From Dermatemys mawii (lineage: Eukaryota; Chordata; Testudines; Dermatemydidae): 64,000 nucleotides of DNA. The notes beneath the pieces were generated by a model that searched no databases, had not been told where the DNA came from, and was given only the letters and a program-made list of their open reading frames with translations. The stretch covers positions 17,189,442 to 17,253,441 of the forward strand of contig ML677348.1 in assembly GCA_007922305.1 (NCBI GenBank). The letters are read 5' to 3'. The stretch's first letter is position 1, and every line of letters starts with the position of its first letter. This document shows, piece after piece, positions 1 to 13,300 of the stretch. A program made the translations under genes and the position numbers.

Positions 1-1293
1 TACTATTTTTGTTAGATAGCTTACAGTGTGTGAATTTGCAAAGCTGTTCTCAAATCCCCACTCCCTCATTCATGCATTAAAATCTTTAAAATACCAGCCT
101 TTTTAATCTGAGAAGATCTGCAGAATAATTTTTAAATCTGTTGTCTAAATTCATTTTGGCCCAAGTTTACTGTGCAGGCTGACATGCATGCACTGTGAAA
201 TATATGAACTTCTTAGGAAATAAAAGTTGACACATGCCTTTTGATTCTGTACTTTTTCAGATTTATAGACAGTGACATTTTTAAACTATAAAAAACACTT
301 CTTAAGTTGTTTCAGACTTCAGATATTTTCTCTGGGGAGACCTTGTATGTCAAAATTAATCAAAGATTAATTTTGCCTTATTTTATTTTTTTTTAAATGA
401 AAGAAAACCTATATTTTGCTACCATGTTGGTTATAAATCCCCCAAATCAGGGACAATCATGGAAATACAGTACATCCTTAATGATAACATAAAATACAAA
501 AAAGTGACTATTGTGGGAATCTTTTTAACTCTTGATAATGTATTGTATATTTTTGGCTTTTATTTTGATATGCAGAATGATTTACAATAAAAAAAAATTC
601 TGGATTTTATTTTGTCCACTGGAAATACTTAGTTTCCTTATTATTCCATTCATATTTGAACAAGAATTAATGGAGAAAAAAGAGGGTTAGGGAGGAATGA
701 TAAGTTCAGTTTTTATCATATTTGATTTGCAATGGCAGTGGGTTCTTCAAATGGATAAGCAAGTGAGGCTGCTGGAGATATGAAATTGAACCCAATGTGG
801 GAGAGGTCAAATGGTAGATGTAAGAAACATTCTTCTGAAACTCTAGCTATAGCAGAGGTCACAAAGTGCAATGTGTGTAGAATAGCGGTTTCCTAATTGT
901 GATCCATGGAATATTTGCTGGTGTTCCAAACATGCTGCCGATGTGCTGTTGCTGTTTTTATCAGTGAAGAAAATCCGAACAGAAGAGCAAAAGCAGGCCA
1001 TCTGATTGCTCTGTTTCAAAAGGGACAGAATATTCATTGCACAAAAGACATTCTAGCGTTACTTTTCCATGTATATGTTTGCTGTGGTTGCCACAAGGCT
1101 GCTGTGAGCATATGGGCGCTATGGAAGAGATGTTCTGCCCAGCTGCATATGCCACTTCACCCAAATGCTAACTTCTAATATCAAATATTTGTCAGTACAA
1201 CCTCCAATATAGCATTTTAGTACTATTATTAAGTTTATTTTTCTTCATTTAAAAATTGGAAATGTTTTAAATCATGAAATTCATTTTTTAAAG
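1..1293 (+). other. COG6 intron, 3' part
   Basis: AT-rich intron sequence ending in the acceptor before 1294. I searched it for an earlier COG6 exon and see none. The stretch around 880-1180 starts with a phrase like the ends of hAT-derived repeats (gcggtttcctaattgtgatc) and contains an open frame of 90 codons without similarity I recognise. I read it as an old repeat, not a gene. Nothing else is recognisable. Confidence 0.5.
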
Positions 1294-1376
1294 GATTTTT
1301 TCAAGGCATTAGGAAGAGTAAAGCAAATTCATAATGATGTCAAGATTCTTCTCCGTACAAACCAACAAAGAACAGG
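1294..1376 (+). CDS. COG6: COG6 exon a (first in window)
   Basis: 83 bases, read from phase 0: [15 protein letters not shown]..., ending TNQQRTG with the last codon split (GG|C). Acceptor ttttttaaag, donor GTGAGT. The segment lies in the N-terminal half of COG6, in the helical region that precedes the conserved [12 protein letters not shown] block. Confidence 0.93.
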
Positions 1377-4300
1377 GTGAGTTTAATCTGAATAACTGCA
1401 AAGAAGTCATTTAATAGTTAAAACAATAGCTGTATGCAGATGCCTGATTTGTTCTTTCAAATGATGACAAAAGGCACTGCAGATCTGAACAAAATGTATA
1501 CATCGTATAACAATAATTCATTTTTAAATTTCCATTTCTTTATGATGCTAACTTTTAAATTAGATTTTAGATGCATCTATAAACATCTAATATTTTTATT
1601 TTGTAGCCTAGAAATTATGGAACAGATGGCTTTGCTTCAAGAGACTTCTTATGAGCGACTTTACAGATGGGCTCAAAGTAGGATTACACCTTTTGGTTTT
1701 GTTTTTAGAAGATTTAGATTTATGAATATTAGCATAGTCAACTTTAGTTCTTTTTAAAATGGGGATAATCTTAGCTAAACCCTTTCTTTGACTAAATCGC
1801 AAGGAAATTTAAGACACAACACTGTAGAGCAGAGGTTTTCAAACTATGGGTCGTGACTCAGTACTGGGTCGCGATAGCACTGGTCAATACTACTGACTGG
1901 ACCATTAAAAATCCCGTCGGCAGTGCTACCCGGCTAAGGCAGGCTACTCCCTGCGTGTTCTGACACTGTGCTGCACCCCAGAAGAGGCCAGCAGCAGGTC
2001 TGGCTTGCAGGCAGGGGGGCCACAGGGCTCCACGCACAGATGCCACCACGAGCACCAGCTCTGCACTCCCATTGGCCGGTTCCTAGCCAATAGGAGCTGT
2101 GGGAGGGTGGTACCTGTGGGTCAGAACTGTGCAGAGCCACTTATGCACCTCTGCCTAGGAGCTGGACCTACTGCCAGCCGCTTCCAGGGTGTAGCGTGTT
2201 CGGTGGTGCAGGACAGGCAGGAAGCCTGCCTTAGCACTCCTGCTGTCCTGCTGACCAGGAGCTGCCGGAAGTAAATCTGCGCCCTAACCCTGAGCCCACC
2301 CAAACCCACAGCCCCTTCTGCACCCCAAACCCCTCATTCCTGGCTAACCCCAGAGCCTGCACCTCTGCCCCAGCCCAGAACCCTCTCCCACACTCTGAAC
2401 CCCACATTTCTGGCCTCACCCCCACACCCCAGCCCTCTGCACCAGTCCTGAGCCTCTCCCACACTCCAAACCCCTCATCCCCAGCTTCATTCATTGGGTC
2501 ACAGGTATCAACAATTTTTTTCAACTATGTCACCAGAAAAAAAGTTTGAAAACCACTGCTGTAGAAAGACCTGTGTAATTGGCTAACAGCTGGCAACTAA
2601 ACCAGTCACCAAGAGATTCTGTTCCTTCTGCTGCCATTATATCACAGGACTGATCTGGACTCTGGTGTTAAAACTAATTTCTTGCTCGTCACATGACTTT
2701 CTTCCATGGCTAGCATCCTAAATGAATAACATCTGGTACGCCAGGCCATGCTACCTGGACACAGGACATCATGTTCTGACTTTTTGATGGTTTCAGGAAA
2801 GTTCTGTTTTGGTACTAACTGGCAATCACTAGCTGTAGTTTAGAATGCAGGAGTGGTTTGATACTAGAGAAAAAGTATTGGTTTTGGGATGTTCTTTGTC
2901 TCAATAGTAATATTTTATTCTTTCCTCATATAGCTACTTTCTACTTTGGTTCTGAGATTCAAAATTTCCCAAAACATGATGCAAATGTTCTGTATCTCTC
3001 TTCTCTAAGAGATTAACAGGGAAATTCCTGGGACCAACTGATACAGTCAGTGAATTTATGGGTTACTTTTTAATCAGTCACATGAAAAATGAGGCTGATA
3101 GTTGCAGCCAACTCTTTAATGGAAGTTTATCCATATCAAAAATCAAACTATACAATTTGACATGATTGTATCAGTCTTTTCACATGAATTATATAAGATG
3201 AGAAAGCTATTAATACATCTATCACTTAAAAAGAACTCACGTAGAAAGGTGATCAAAACTAAATCTGCTTTCATTTTCCCAATAGTCATGGAATGTTACA
3301 ATTCCTTATTTACTGAGAGTTTTGCTGGTTAAAAGGTTGCATAGCTCTTACCTACATACAACCTGATGCTAAGCCATTTGTGTCTCACTTCCCTGAGAAC
3401 CAAATTGATTTGGTAACTTTCAGAGTTCCTAAGCATTTGCTCTTTCCATTGATTTTTTGTCTGCATTTGTGAGTGCCTAGAACTTCAAAGAATCAAATGT
3501 TCGGTGAACACAAACTAAAGCACTCAAAATCAGTGGCCAGTGTGAGAATTTTTCCTGTAAGTGGCTTTCTTCCATTTTGAGCTAGCTTGTTTCTTGCAGT
3601 ATAGGAGTGTCTGGTTATCTCTTTGTAGGCACAGCTTCATTTAAAACTGAAATAAAATGTGCAGTCTTTTAAAACCATATAATACTCCTGGTTTAAAAAT
3701 ATGAACTTGATGGCATGCACAAATCTGTATTCAGTAAACGTCCTTTTACACTGTTTTAAAAAACTGTTAAGAATTGAGACCCACATCACGCATAGAGAAA
3801 AATACTGCTTATGGGGAAATTATAGTGATACAGACATGGGCAACCAGTTACATATTCTGAAAGTTATACTGTAAAATAAAGAGACTACTTGTAGCCTGAT
3901 ATCTTTCTGGGACGTTCTCTCCTAACTTTTTTCATCTCCTGTATAATAACAAGACAGAAGAGATGTTATACCATCTTTACTGCCTAAATTAGTATAGGTT
4001 TACCTGATACTGTATTGCTATTTTATAGGTGAGTGCAGGACTTTGACACAAGAATCATGTGACATTTCTCCAGTTTTCACCCAGGCCATGGAAGCCCTGC
4101 AGGATAGACCTGTTCTGTATAAGTAAGTAAATGTTCATGATTATTTCTAACACATATATAGGGTATAGTTTCATCTCTTAGCAAATAGATCAATTGAGTC
4201 TGTAACACAGGTATATATGCATACAAACAATAATACTGAACATGATTAGTCTGGCATAAAACTTTAAGAAAGGCATGTTTCAGAGTCTCTCTAAACTTTC

Positions 4301-7300
4301 AGTATATTGTTGGTGAAATCTCTGTACAAGAAGTCTCACTGCTGGTTTTCTGCAAACATGTTGGGTTTTATTTCAAATAAAATGTTACACCAGCTATACT
4401 TTCATCCAGTTAAAATGTGAATGTGTGTATTCTCTTTTAAGGATTTTTGTTTTGTTTTAGTGGGGTTAGTCTATGTTTCCTTTGTCAGAATGCAAGGCAT
4501 CTAATTACTCCATTTACTTGTGGAAAGTAAAAATTTGCCAAAGCTTACTTAATTTTTTATACAGATTCTACCAATACTCAGTATTTCCTATTATGTAATT
4601 TATAGTAGTCTATTAAAAGCAATGCTTTATTTTTATATATTATATATATATATATATATATGCCCTATATGCTTTCTTTATATGAAAAGAAGGCACTTGA
4701 AGATATTAGGTCTTCCAGTTCCGTGCATTGCTTAAAAAGTTAATGATGAAGTAGAAATTATTGTATATTGTTTAAAATGGAGATGATCTGACGGCCTCTT
4801 TTCTTTCATTGTTGGAGGCTCCCCATCAAGGCCTCTGTCAGGACTTGATCCAAAATGCACAAATACATCTCTTCGCTATTGCTAATGGGGGATTAGGGTG
4901 AATTGTGTGTTCTCCAAGTTTCCATCTTGCTCATGCCCCCTCCTTTACTGGTCTATTTTTAGCCTTTCCCACCAGCATGAATAAAGTTAATTCTGTCTTT
5001 TGAATGCTTTAACTTTCTACTTTAATAACATAACTTTAACTTTTAAAATATGTATTTCTGTTTTATAAAGAAAGAACGTTGTGTGTGTAACTGTTATATT
5101 GCATTCAAGAAAACTTTATTTGTTAATTTCCTGCACTACAATAAATGGACTACACAAGCTAAAGAGTAACTAGTTATCTTCTATAATGAATGCTTAATTC
5201 TTGATCAGAATTTTCTAACAAGACTTTTAAACCTAAATCCAGTTTGCTGATAACAAAGGCAAATTAACCACAAGGTGGCACTATCAGAACTGTCTTTGTT
5301 TTTGCTTGGGATGCTTATGTTAGCATGTTATGCATTCCTGCATTTAGCCTGAACAGAGCAAAATACTTAAGTGTGTCAACTTTTAGCTCACAATTAGTCA
5401 GTCTGACTTCAATATGACTACTTAAGTGCTTAAAGTTAGTCAGGGGCTTACGTGCTTTGCTGAATTTGGGCCTTATGAGTGATATTGTGTGTGGCAGAAT
5501 TGAAAGAAAATAGTCATACTAAACATCAAACTCTTGACATAACATCAGAAATCCATTTCTTTTTCCAGCCATTGTGGTGTTGTCTTGTGACTTGAATGCA
5601 GAATTAATTTTCAGTAATTATATGTAGAAATATTTTATTTAAAATTACTTTTGTTTCAGAAATAAAAATTATTTTCATCTCCCTCTGGGAATAAATGGAG
5701 ATTCCTTAAATCTCTCCCCAGTGCCCCTTTCAGACTAGTTTAGGGTAAGCCGCAGTATTGCTCACTATATTTTATTAGGGTCATACCATACAATACTTCT
5801 ACAATAAATACTTTGTTGTGTTTAAATATCCTACTTCAAAACCTTGAAAGTGTAGTAATGTGTTGTTAACCTTTACAGAAAGTTTCTGATCTTTGATAAT
5901 GCCAGTACTACTGTTTGTGGGAAAGATATTTCAGATATCTTTTGAAGGTTCTTTGTGGTCAAGTCAGATGTCTGTTCTTGCTGCAAAATTAAGAGTGTGA
6001 AAGAAATTGTTTCCCATAAATGAAAAGGTAAACACTAATGAAACACCCAGTTGGTGCTTTATAAAATTTCCAAGATTAAATGCTAATGCCTGGTTCAATT
6101 AAAGGTCTCTAAGGGCTTGTCTACAGTGGCACTTTACAGTGCTACAACTTTCTCACTCAGGGGGGTGAAAAAACACCCCCCCCTGAGAGCTGCAAGGTTG
6201 AGCCCTGTAAAGTTCTGGTATAGACAGGGTACCAGCTCTGGGAGCTACTCCCCTCATGGAGGTAGGTTTTTAATAGCAGTGGGAGAGCCCTACATAGCCA
6301 CGTTAAAGCGCTGCTGTGGCAGCGCTTTAGTATTGCTATTGAAGACATGTCCTAAATCTTTACTAGAGCCAATAATAGGCTTTCACAAAAAGAACAAAGG
6401 TGGTAGTTTGCGATATAATTTACTGGCCATAAAGTTTCTACCTAATTAGGAATAACATTTAAACGATATTCATTTTCTGAGTGAGAGTGAATCTTCACAG
6501 CAAAGTCAGGTTGAGTTGTAACTGAAGTTTTCCCACAAATTAAGTGGTGCATTAAGCTTGAGCTAACTAGTTCGGGAGGGGGGTTGCAACTTAAGCTGGC
6601 AATGCAGTAGAGATGCAACAGCTCGAGATACCACAACTCTGCAGCTAATCATTTGTGCTGCTAATCAAATCACTCTAACTTGAGTGTGGCTTTGAAGTGT
6701 GGTCACTGGAGCGAGGCTAGCTCAAGTGCAGTTACCTTGTATGTGCTAATTTGAGCTAGCAGTGCTTTGGTTGGTTAGGAAATTATCATCGTTTTTATTT
6801 GTGTTTCAAGAATGACAGTAATGTTTGTCATAATCGTAATACTTTGTGACACAAGGGTTGCAATGAAAAAATGTGTTCAAATTAGTTTGTAAAATCAATG
6901 TATTTTGGAAACATTCTTAGTATTTTAGAGACTTAATTTTTCATTAGTGTTCATATAATTTTTAAATTTGAGAGCTACAATACAAAGTCTAAATTGTTTA
7001 AGTATTTTTGATTAATTGTGAGGCCATAGTGATGCCAAGAAAGGAGGAAATGTACATAGAGTGATACTATGTTATGGTGATTTGAATTGAAGATTATATT
7101 TTTTACTCTTTTTTTTTTTCCCCCTCCATTTGAAAAACAAAATCAAAAAACCACAGCCATTCTTGCACACAATCCAGTAGTGGAACAGATACTTCAAAAG
7201 GGTTCAAACCTGGTATTGTCCTTCTTGATAAGATTTTCAGAGATTTAAACAGTGCTGTTGTGCAAACTGAAAGCCAGCTGTCAGCACAATTTTTTTGAGA

Positions 7301-10300
7301 ATACATTTAGTACAGAATCTTCCCCCAGGCAAGCAAAAGTTAAGAAAATAGGGAACAGGGAACCATAGAAAAATCTTCAATTTTTCTTTTAATACTTTGG
7401 GGTTTGTCTTGTTAAAACTTAGTTAACAATACTTAATAGCACTACTGGCATACTTCCTGGAACTTCAGTCAGCCCAGAGCAACTGAAATAAATGCTTCAT
7501 CTGGGTCTTCACTTCCTCTTCCCAACTAGAATAAACACAAATTTAAAAACTGTGGGTTTTGTAAATGACGCATGAGCAGCCACAGCAAGAAGGGACATTT
7601 CCCTGCCGATTTCTCAAGGTTTTCTCCACCCTCTTCCCTCCCCCGTCTGCAATTATAGCTCCACTGGGAATATGGCCTATTGTTGGAAGGGAAGCTAAAA
7701 GAATCCAAATACTGTTCCTTCTCCATAATGAATACTTATAATAAAGCTGTAATAAATACACCATTCAAGTGCAGATAATAATTAGTTATTGCTGAATTTG
7801 TATACAATGCAGAATTGTCATAATTATATTGTATTCTTCTGAAGGTAAAAAGAAAAATACAATTTTTGATTTCCTCTTGCAAACATAATTGACAGCATTA
7901 TGTTACAGTTCTCAAAACCAGTAACAACAAAATTACAAGATCTAGTCATTTGCCAAATCTGATACTCTATAATATCATTATTTGTCTGGAAAAAATAATC
8001 AATTTGGTTTGTGCAAAACACCTATGGTCTTGCGCTACTTTTTTCCAGGGGGAATGCTGCCTCTGTGCTGTGGGTAATGAATTGACGGTAGCTCTCTAGT
8101 GTTTAATCAGATACTCTTCCTAAATATTAAAATTCATTTAAAAATATACCTTTCACTTGATTCATTGAGCAATAGCAATTGATTTGTTTACATATTTTTA
8201 TCAGTGGGTAGCAAGCAGACTTAATTTTGGGTTAAAAATATAATGGATTATACAGAAATTTAAGTACCTATCAATGTGCGTATTGTTTGCAAAAAAATAA
8301 TTAGCAATTTATAGTCAAGATAAATAAAACTTGTCTTATTGATCCCTTCAGCACAGTAACCTCATCACTTGTGCAAAAGAACAGTACATTGTGAATGAAC
8401 TGTGTGCAAAAAGAAAATTATTTGAAAAGAAAATACCTTTGCAATCTCAGTGTATAAATTTTTTAAATACTTATTGGTAAATGACTATCTCAAATCCTTC
8501 TTTACCTTATGGCATACAGAATGTGATTCAATCCTCACAAAATTTCTTGAAAATGCGGTAGAGCTTTCCTCAGCCTTTGGAAGCTGGGGGCAGCAGTGCC
8601 CCAATTTAGAACATTCTGATAATATACAATTACTTTTTCCTCTTTTGCAGAGAGACAAGATTGCCAGAATTTGTATAAAGTTTCAAGATGCATTTGTGTT
8701 TAGTGTTCACAGGTTTAGAAGGAAAGTAAAAGTAGATATACAAAATTTTAAAAAAATGAATAAAGAGGAAATATATAGTAATTAATATAAATCAGAAGCT
8801 AGAAATTGTAGAAAATTGATATGAGAAGCAAAAGAATACAAGGGAAAAATCTATATCCAGCAGAGAGAAGGACCCATAAGGAGGAATTTATGTATACAGA
8901 AAGAATTATAACAGTGGCACTGGTCTGTTTTTGGTTGGAAATGGTAGAATTGTCAATAATAATGCAGCAAAGGCAGAAGTGTTCTGTATTGTTGAAAAAG
9001 CTAGATAATGTAGTCATACCATATTATGATACTACACTTTCCAGTAGTAACTCAGGAGGATGTGAAACAGCAGCTACTAATCTAAAGTAAAACATTTTAA
9101 AATCATCGGATCTGGATAGTTAGCATCCACAAATTTTAAAAGAGCTGGTCAAGGAGCCTCTGGACCATGAATGTGGGTTTTCAATAAGTATTGCAACACT
9201 GGGGAAGTTCCCGAAGACTGGAAGAAAAATATTTGTGCCAGTATTTAAAAAGAGTAAATGGGATGATATGGGTAATTATACGCCAGTCAGCCTGACATTG
9301 ATCCCGGGCAAAATAATGGAATGATTCATATAGGACCCTATTAATAAAGAATTTAAAGGAGGGTATGTAATGGGGTGTTCCCTCATACTACCCTGGAAAG
9401 AGTTAATGTGGCCCAAAAGGAGTAAGTAACCTGAAAGGCCACACCTGAGGAAGAGTCAGGCTTGATAAGCAATCACTGTTTGAGAATGAAGCCCAGCTGA
9501 GCAATCAGGGCTAGCATAAAGCCAGGAAATATGCAGGAGAAAGAGGGTTGCAGCATGAAGACCTGTAGTAACTCTCTGGGTTTAGAAAGGAAAAGGAGGA
9601 CACACAGGGAGAATAGAAGCTCTGGGATCCTGGCCCTGAGGGAAAGGTTTACATGGAGAAGGGTGGACAAGGAAGCCTGATGGGGTGGAACAGGGAAAGG
9701 CCCAGGAAAAGGGCAGTAAGGTTTTGGGTGGTGCAGACCATGTCTGCTGGTTCAAGGGTCCCTGGGCTGCAACGCAGAGTATTGGGCAAGCCTGGGTTCC
9801 CTTACTAGCTACTGGGAAAGTGAGTTGGAGGACTGCTGGGAACGATACCATCAGCCAGTCCTGTGAGACTTTGATACGTTATTGTGATCTGGCCAGAGCC
9901 TCGAAGAGGGTTTTAGTTTTCTTAAAAAGAAAAAAAAATGCAGAGAGCGGGTCATCGTGAATCAGATTTTTACAGCTAAATCACCAACCTCAAAATTTGG
10001 ACTTTGTATAGTGGAAACACTGACACAACCTTATATGTGGCCAAATGAATGGGCATTAGTACAATGCTCTTAAGTTAGCTAATGTAAATTGTGAGGGATA
10101 AAATGTTTTCTCTGAGTATCTTCATGTGTCAATTGCAGGTACACCCTGGATGAGTTTGGAACAGCTAGAAGAAGTGCAGTAGTCCGTGGCTTTATAGATG
10201 CTCTTACCAGAGGAGGTCCAGGTGGTACTCCCCGACCTATAGAAATGCACTCCCATGATCCTTTGAGGTAGGATAGTAGTGAAACTATTCATTACATTAT

Positions 10301-13300
10301 CTTTTTGTCATTCATACAATAAATCCTTTATGTAGGAATTCTTGTTTTTATTTAGATATGTAGGAGACATGTTGGCATGGCTGCATCAAGCTACTGCTTC
10401 TGAAAAAGAACATCTGGAAGCTATGTTAAAGTTTGTAACTACTCAAGGTATTATTAGATTTTAATGCATATTTTGCAAATCTGTAGAAACTGAAGTTAGT
10501 GGTGAGCAATATGCCAGAAAACTACAACAAAACTCCTAGAATGGACTTCAGTTGCTCCACTGAGGGTAAATGGTATTGTAAATAACTTTAGAAAATGTAA
10601 TAGTTCAACTTGCTAGGAAGAAAACTGTTAATCAAAGAGCATTTTACTAATGTGTGCATTTTCCTGCCATCTCATTATATTTAGATTTAGAAGGGAACTT
10701 TGCATGCTAGACTTCAGAACTCAAGCACATTTCTGAAACGGAACTTTGTAAAAATGCCATTGTAGGGTACCCTGCTTGTATCTTGGGGATTTTGGTATCA
10801 GATTAATTTTTATCTAGTAAACAAATATTTTTCTACCAATCTGTACTGCATGCTTGTGCTCAGCCTATGCGTCGAGTCTGGCTTCCTTCTATCTCGGCGG
10901 TTCTCAAACTTAGCAGACTGGCGGCTTTTTTTCTCTTTGCCGCCAGCTGTCGCAACCTATGTATGTCTGCCGAAATGCCGCCGAATAGAACCCTTCCGCT
11001 TTCAGTGGCATTTTGGTGGTCATGCCGTGCACATCGGAGTGTCTGCCGAAAAGCCGCCAAAACCGGAAACATTCACTTCGGCAGCTTTTTGGTGTACACT
11101 CTGAAGTGCATGGCATGTTTGCCGAAATGTTGCTAAAAGTGGAAGCGTTCTATTCGGCGGCTCTTCAGTGGCACTGAGAGCTCGCAACCCCCCTGGAATC
11201 GGCCTGCGACCCCCAGTTTGAGAACCACTGTTCTATCTTGTACCATATCACTGTAGTAAGATGAGGCCCTGAGACATAAACCTTTTGGTATCAGAGGCCT
11301 GGTATGAGGTCTGAGGCCTGAACTGAAGTAATGGTCCAGACGTTGCTAATATAAAGCAAAGCTGGGCTGTGAGCCAGAGGCAAGTCCTGCTCACAGAAAT
11401 TGGCAAGAAGAGGGCTGCTAGAAGAGGAACGGGTGCCAGGACAGCACCAGAACAGCTGGATATAAACACATCCCACACAGATAACAAGGAATAGGCAAAC
11501 CCAGCCTAATGACAGTATAAAGAGACAATATGATGAATAGACAATATGAAAGGACAAAACGATGGATAGATTTGTTCGAACCAACCTGTGCGAAAGCAGC
11601 CAACCAACCCATGAGAAAGGCAACCCCAGTACGTTCAATGATGCGTAACCTGTTTGTACTTGTGTATAAGAGTGCATCCCTGAGTGGACGTCTTTGCCCA
11701 GCCTAGGGGACAGTGGAGCGTCCCACCACCGACTGAGCTGTGTCCATTGTCGGGGCAATTATTCATAGTATATCCTGTAGAGTCTATAGGAAACTATTAC
11801 TGTGTTTCGTTTGACAATAAATCTGGCCCGAGTTCCTTCGTACCTTACTGGAGTCTGTAGTCATTGGGGGTTCTCTCAGGGTCTGCTATGTCAGCTGTCT
11901 GCACAGAGCTGGGGCAGCACGCAGAGGGAACAGACACACAGCTGACTGATATCATCATCGAATGAGAGCAGAGCACCACACTGGTAGCAACTGACAACAT
12001 TCCATTAAATAGTCCAAATGCCAAATAGGACCCCTGGTTACATCTATGCAACTCCATAATCTTCAAATTCTTCTGCATTAGCTAGTCCACAGAGCCTGCA
12101 CTAAGTCTGCAGCCTGCTTGCAGCTTTTGAGGCAGACTTGGACCTGTTGTCATTTAATACAGTGGTAATCCCTGTAGAAGATGCCTCCATAGTGTACTCT
12201 ACCTCCATAGCTACAACCGGGGGCTTGTTACAATTTAGCATACATGTCTCACTATGTATAACAAGTATTGAGAGTTACCAGTGAAAGCCACGTTTTTGTC
12301 ATACTGAGATACAAACAGCCACTGTGCAGGTGCCTTCTAAAGCTCTGTGACTTTGAGGGAAAAAAGGTGTCCTGTAACCTTTTGGTTCAGCGTGGCTAAG
12401 TATTGTGCAATTAACAGAGCTGGCAGGTTTATTTTTATTAAATGAAAATTACCAAATTAAATGCAAAAACGGCTTACATTAATGCACGTATGTGCATGCA
12501 GTATGAACAAATCATTGTTGCTGTTTGTTAAGTATTACTACCCTAATTTTTACTTTTCTGCAACTTAAAATTTAACCCATACACATTAAGATACAGATTT
12601 TTCATTTTTAACCTGTTTTTAATCTACTGTTGTATGCAGGCAAGGATTTAGTATTGTTCTGATGAGCACTAAAATGTGAGGGGTCCAGATAGCCTTACAG
12701 GGAAACTATTAAAAGGGATAGTGCAGAATCAGGAAGATTTCTTTTAGATCATAGTCTTTACAAAATAGGTGTAGCATGCTCTTATGTTAGCTGATTTTCC
12801 TTATTGTCAGTGTTTATACATGTTAAATTTCTGAGAGACTATTGATTTAGCAAGTTTTGGCATTAAAATTCTTATTTCAGTGTAGTTGCCTTGTTTTAGT
12901 TGCTTCTGCATAAACAACCTCTCACATTAATATAAAACTATGTGGCTTGTCTCTGATTTTGCTCCCCCGAGGATTACTGTGTTCTCAATTCGAGTCTTCA
13001 TTTTGTGGCTGACAGATAATCTGTTTTGGTGTGAAATAGGGAAGTAACATGGCCTAGTGTCACCTGATTTTATCACGTGTCTTAACCACACTTACAGTTT
13101 ATCTCGTGAGCCTCATCTGAAGATGATTGGTTTTAAATTACAATTAGAGGTTTACTGACTCTGACACTATATTTTGAGACAGTTTTATATTGAGACCAGT
13201 AGGTCAGGTATTTCTGGTTGGATAAATTTATGACAGTACCGCTTTTCTGTTTCATGACGGAAGATAAGACATTAGGTTTTTTATTTGTTGGTTTATTTTG

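Larger units (their letters stand above)
4123..10138 (+). other. COG6 intron c-d
   Basis: 6-kb intron. It contains a (TA)n tract (4637-4663), a CTCF-like motif (5268-5281), a palindromic MITE (6112-6353), a CR1/L3-like reverse transcriptase fragment (8835-9368) and an LTR-like repeat (9366-9970). The stretch 5350-5475 resembles a common turtle palindromic repeat ('ggcttacgtgctttgctgaa'). The stretch 6440-6780 has repeated 'gagctagc' phrases but I cannot classify it. I see nothing in 6790-8830 beyond AT-rich sequence. Confidence 0.7.

Noticed and set aside
843..1178. Possible upstream COG6 exon or small gene with 60-90-codon open frames
   Set aside because: The translation does not resemble COG6 and the frames overlap on both strands; the phrase near 887 suggests repeat origin.
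8450..8785. 111-codon + strand open frame in an intron
   Set aside because: No splice context linking to COG6, no similarity; COG6 exons on both sides join in frame without it.
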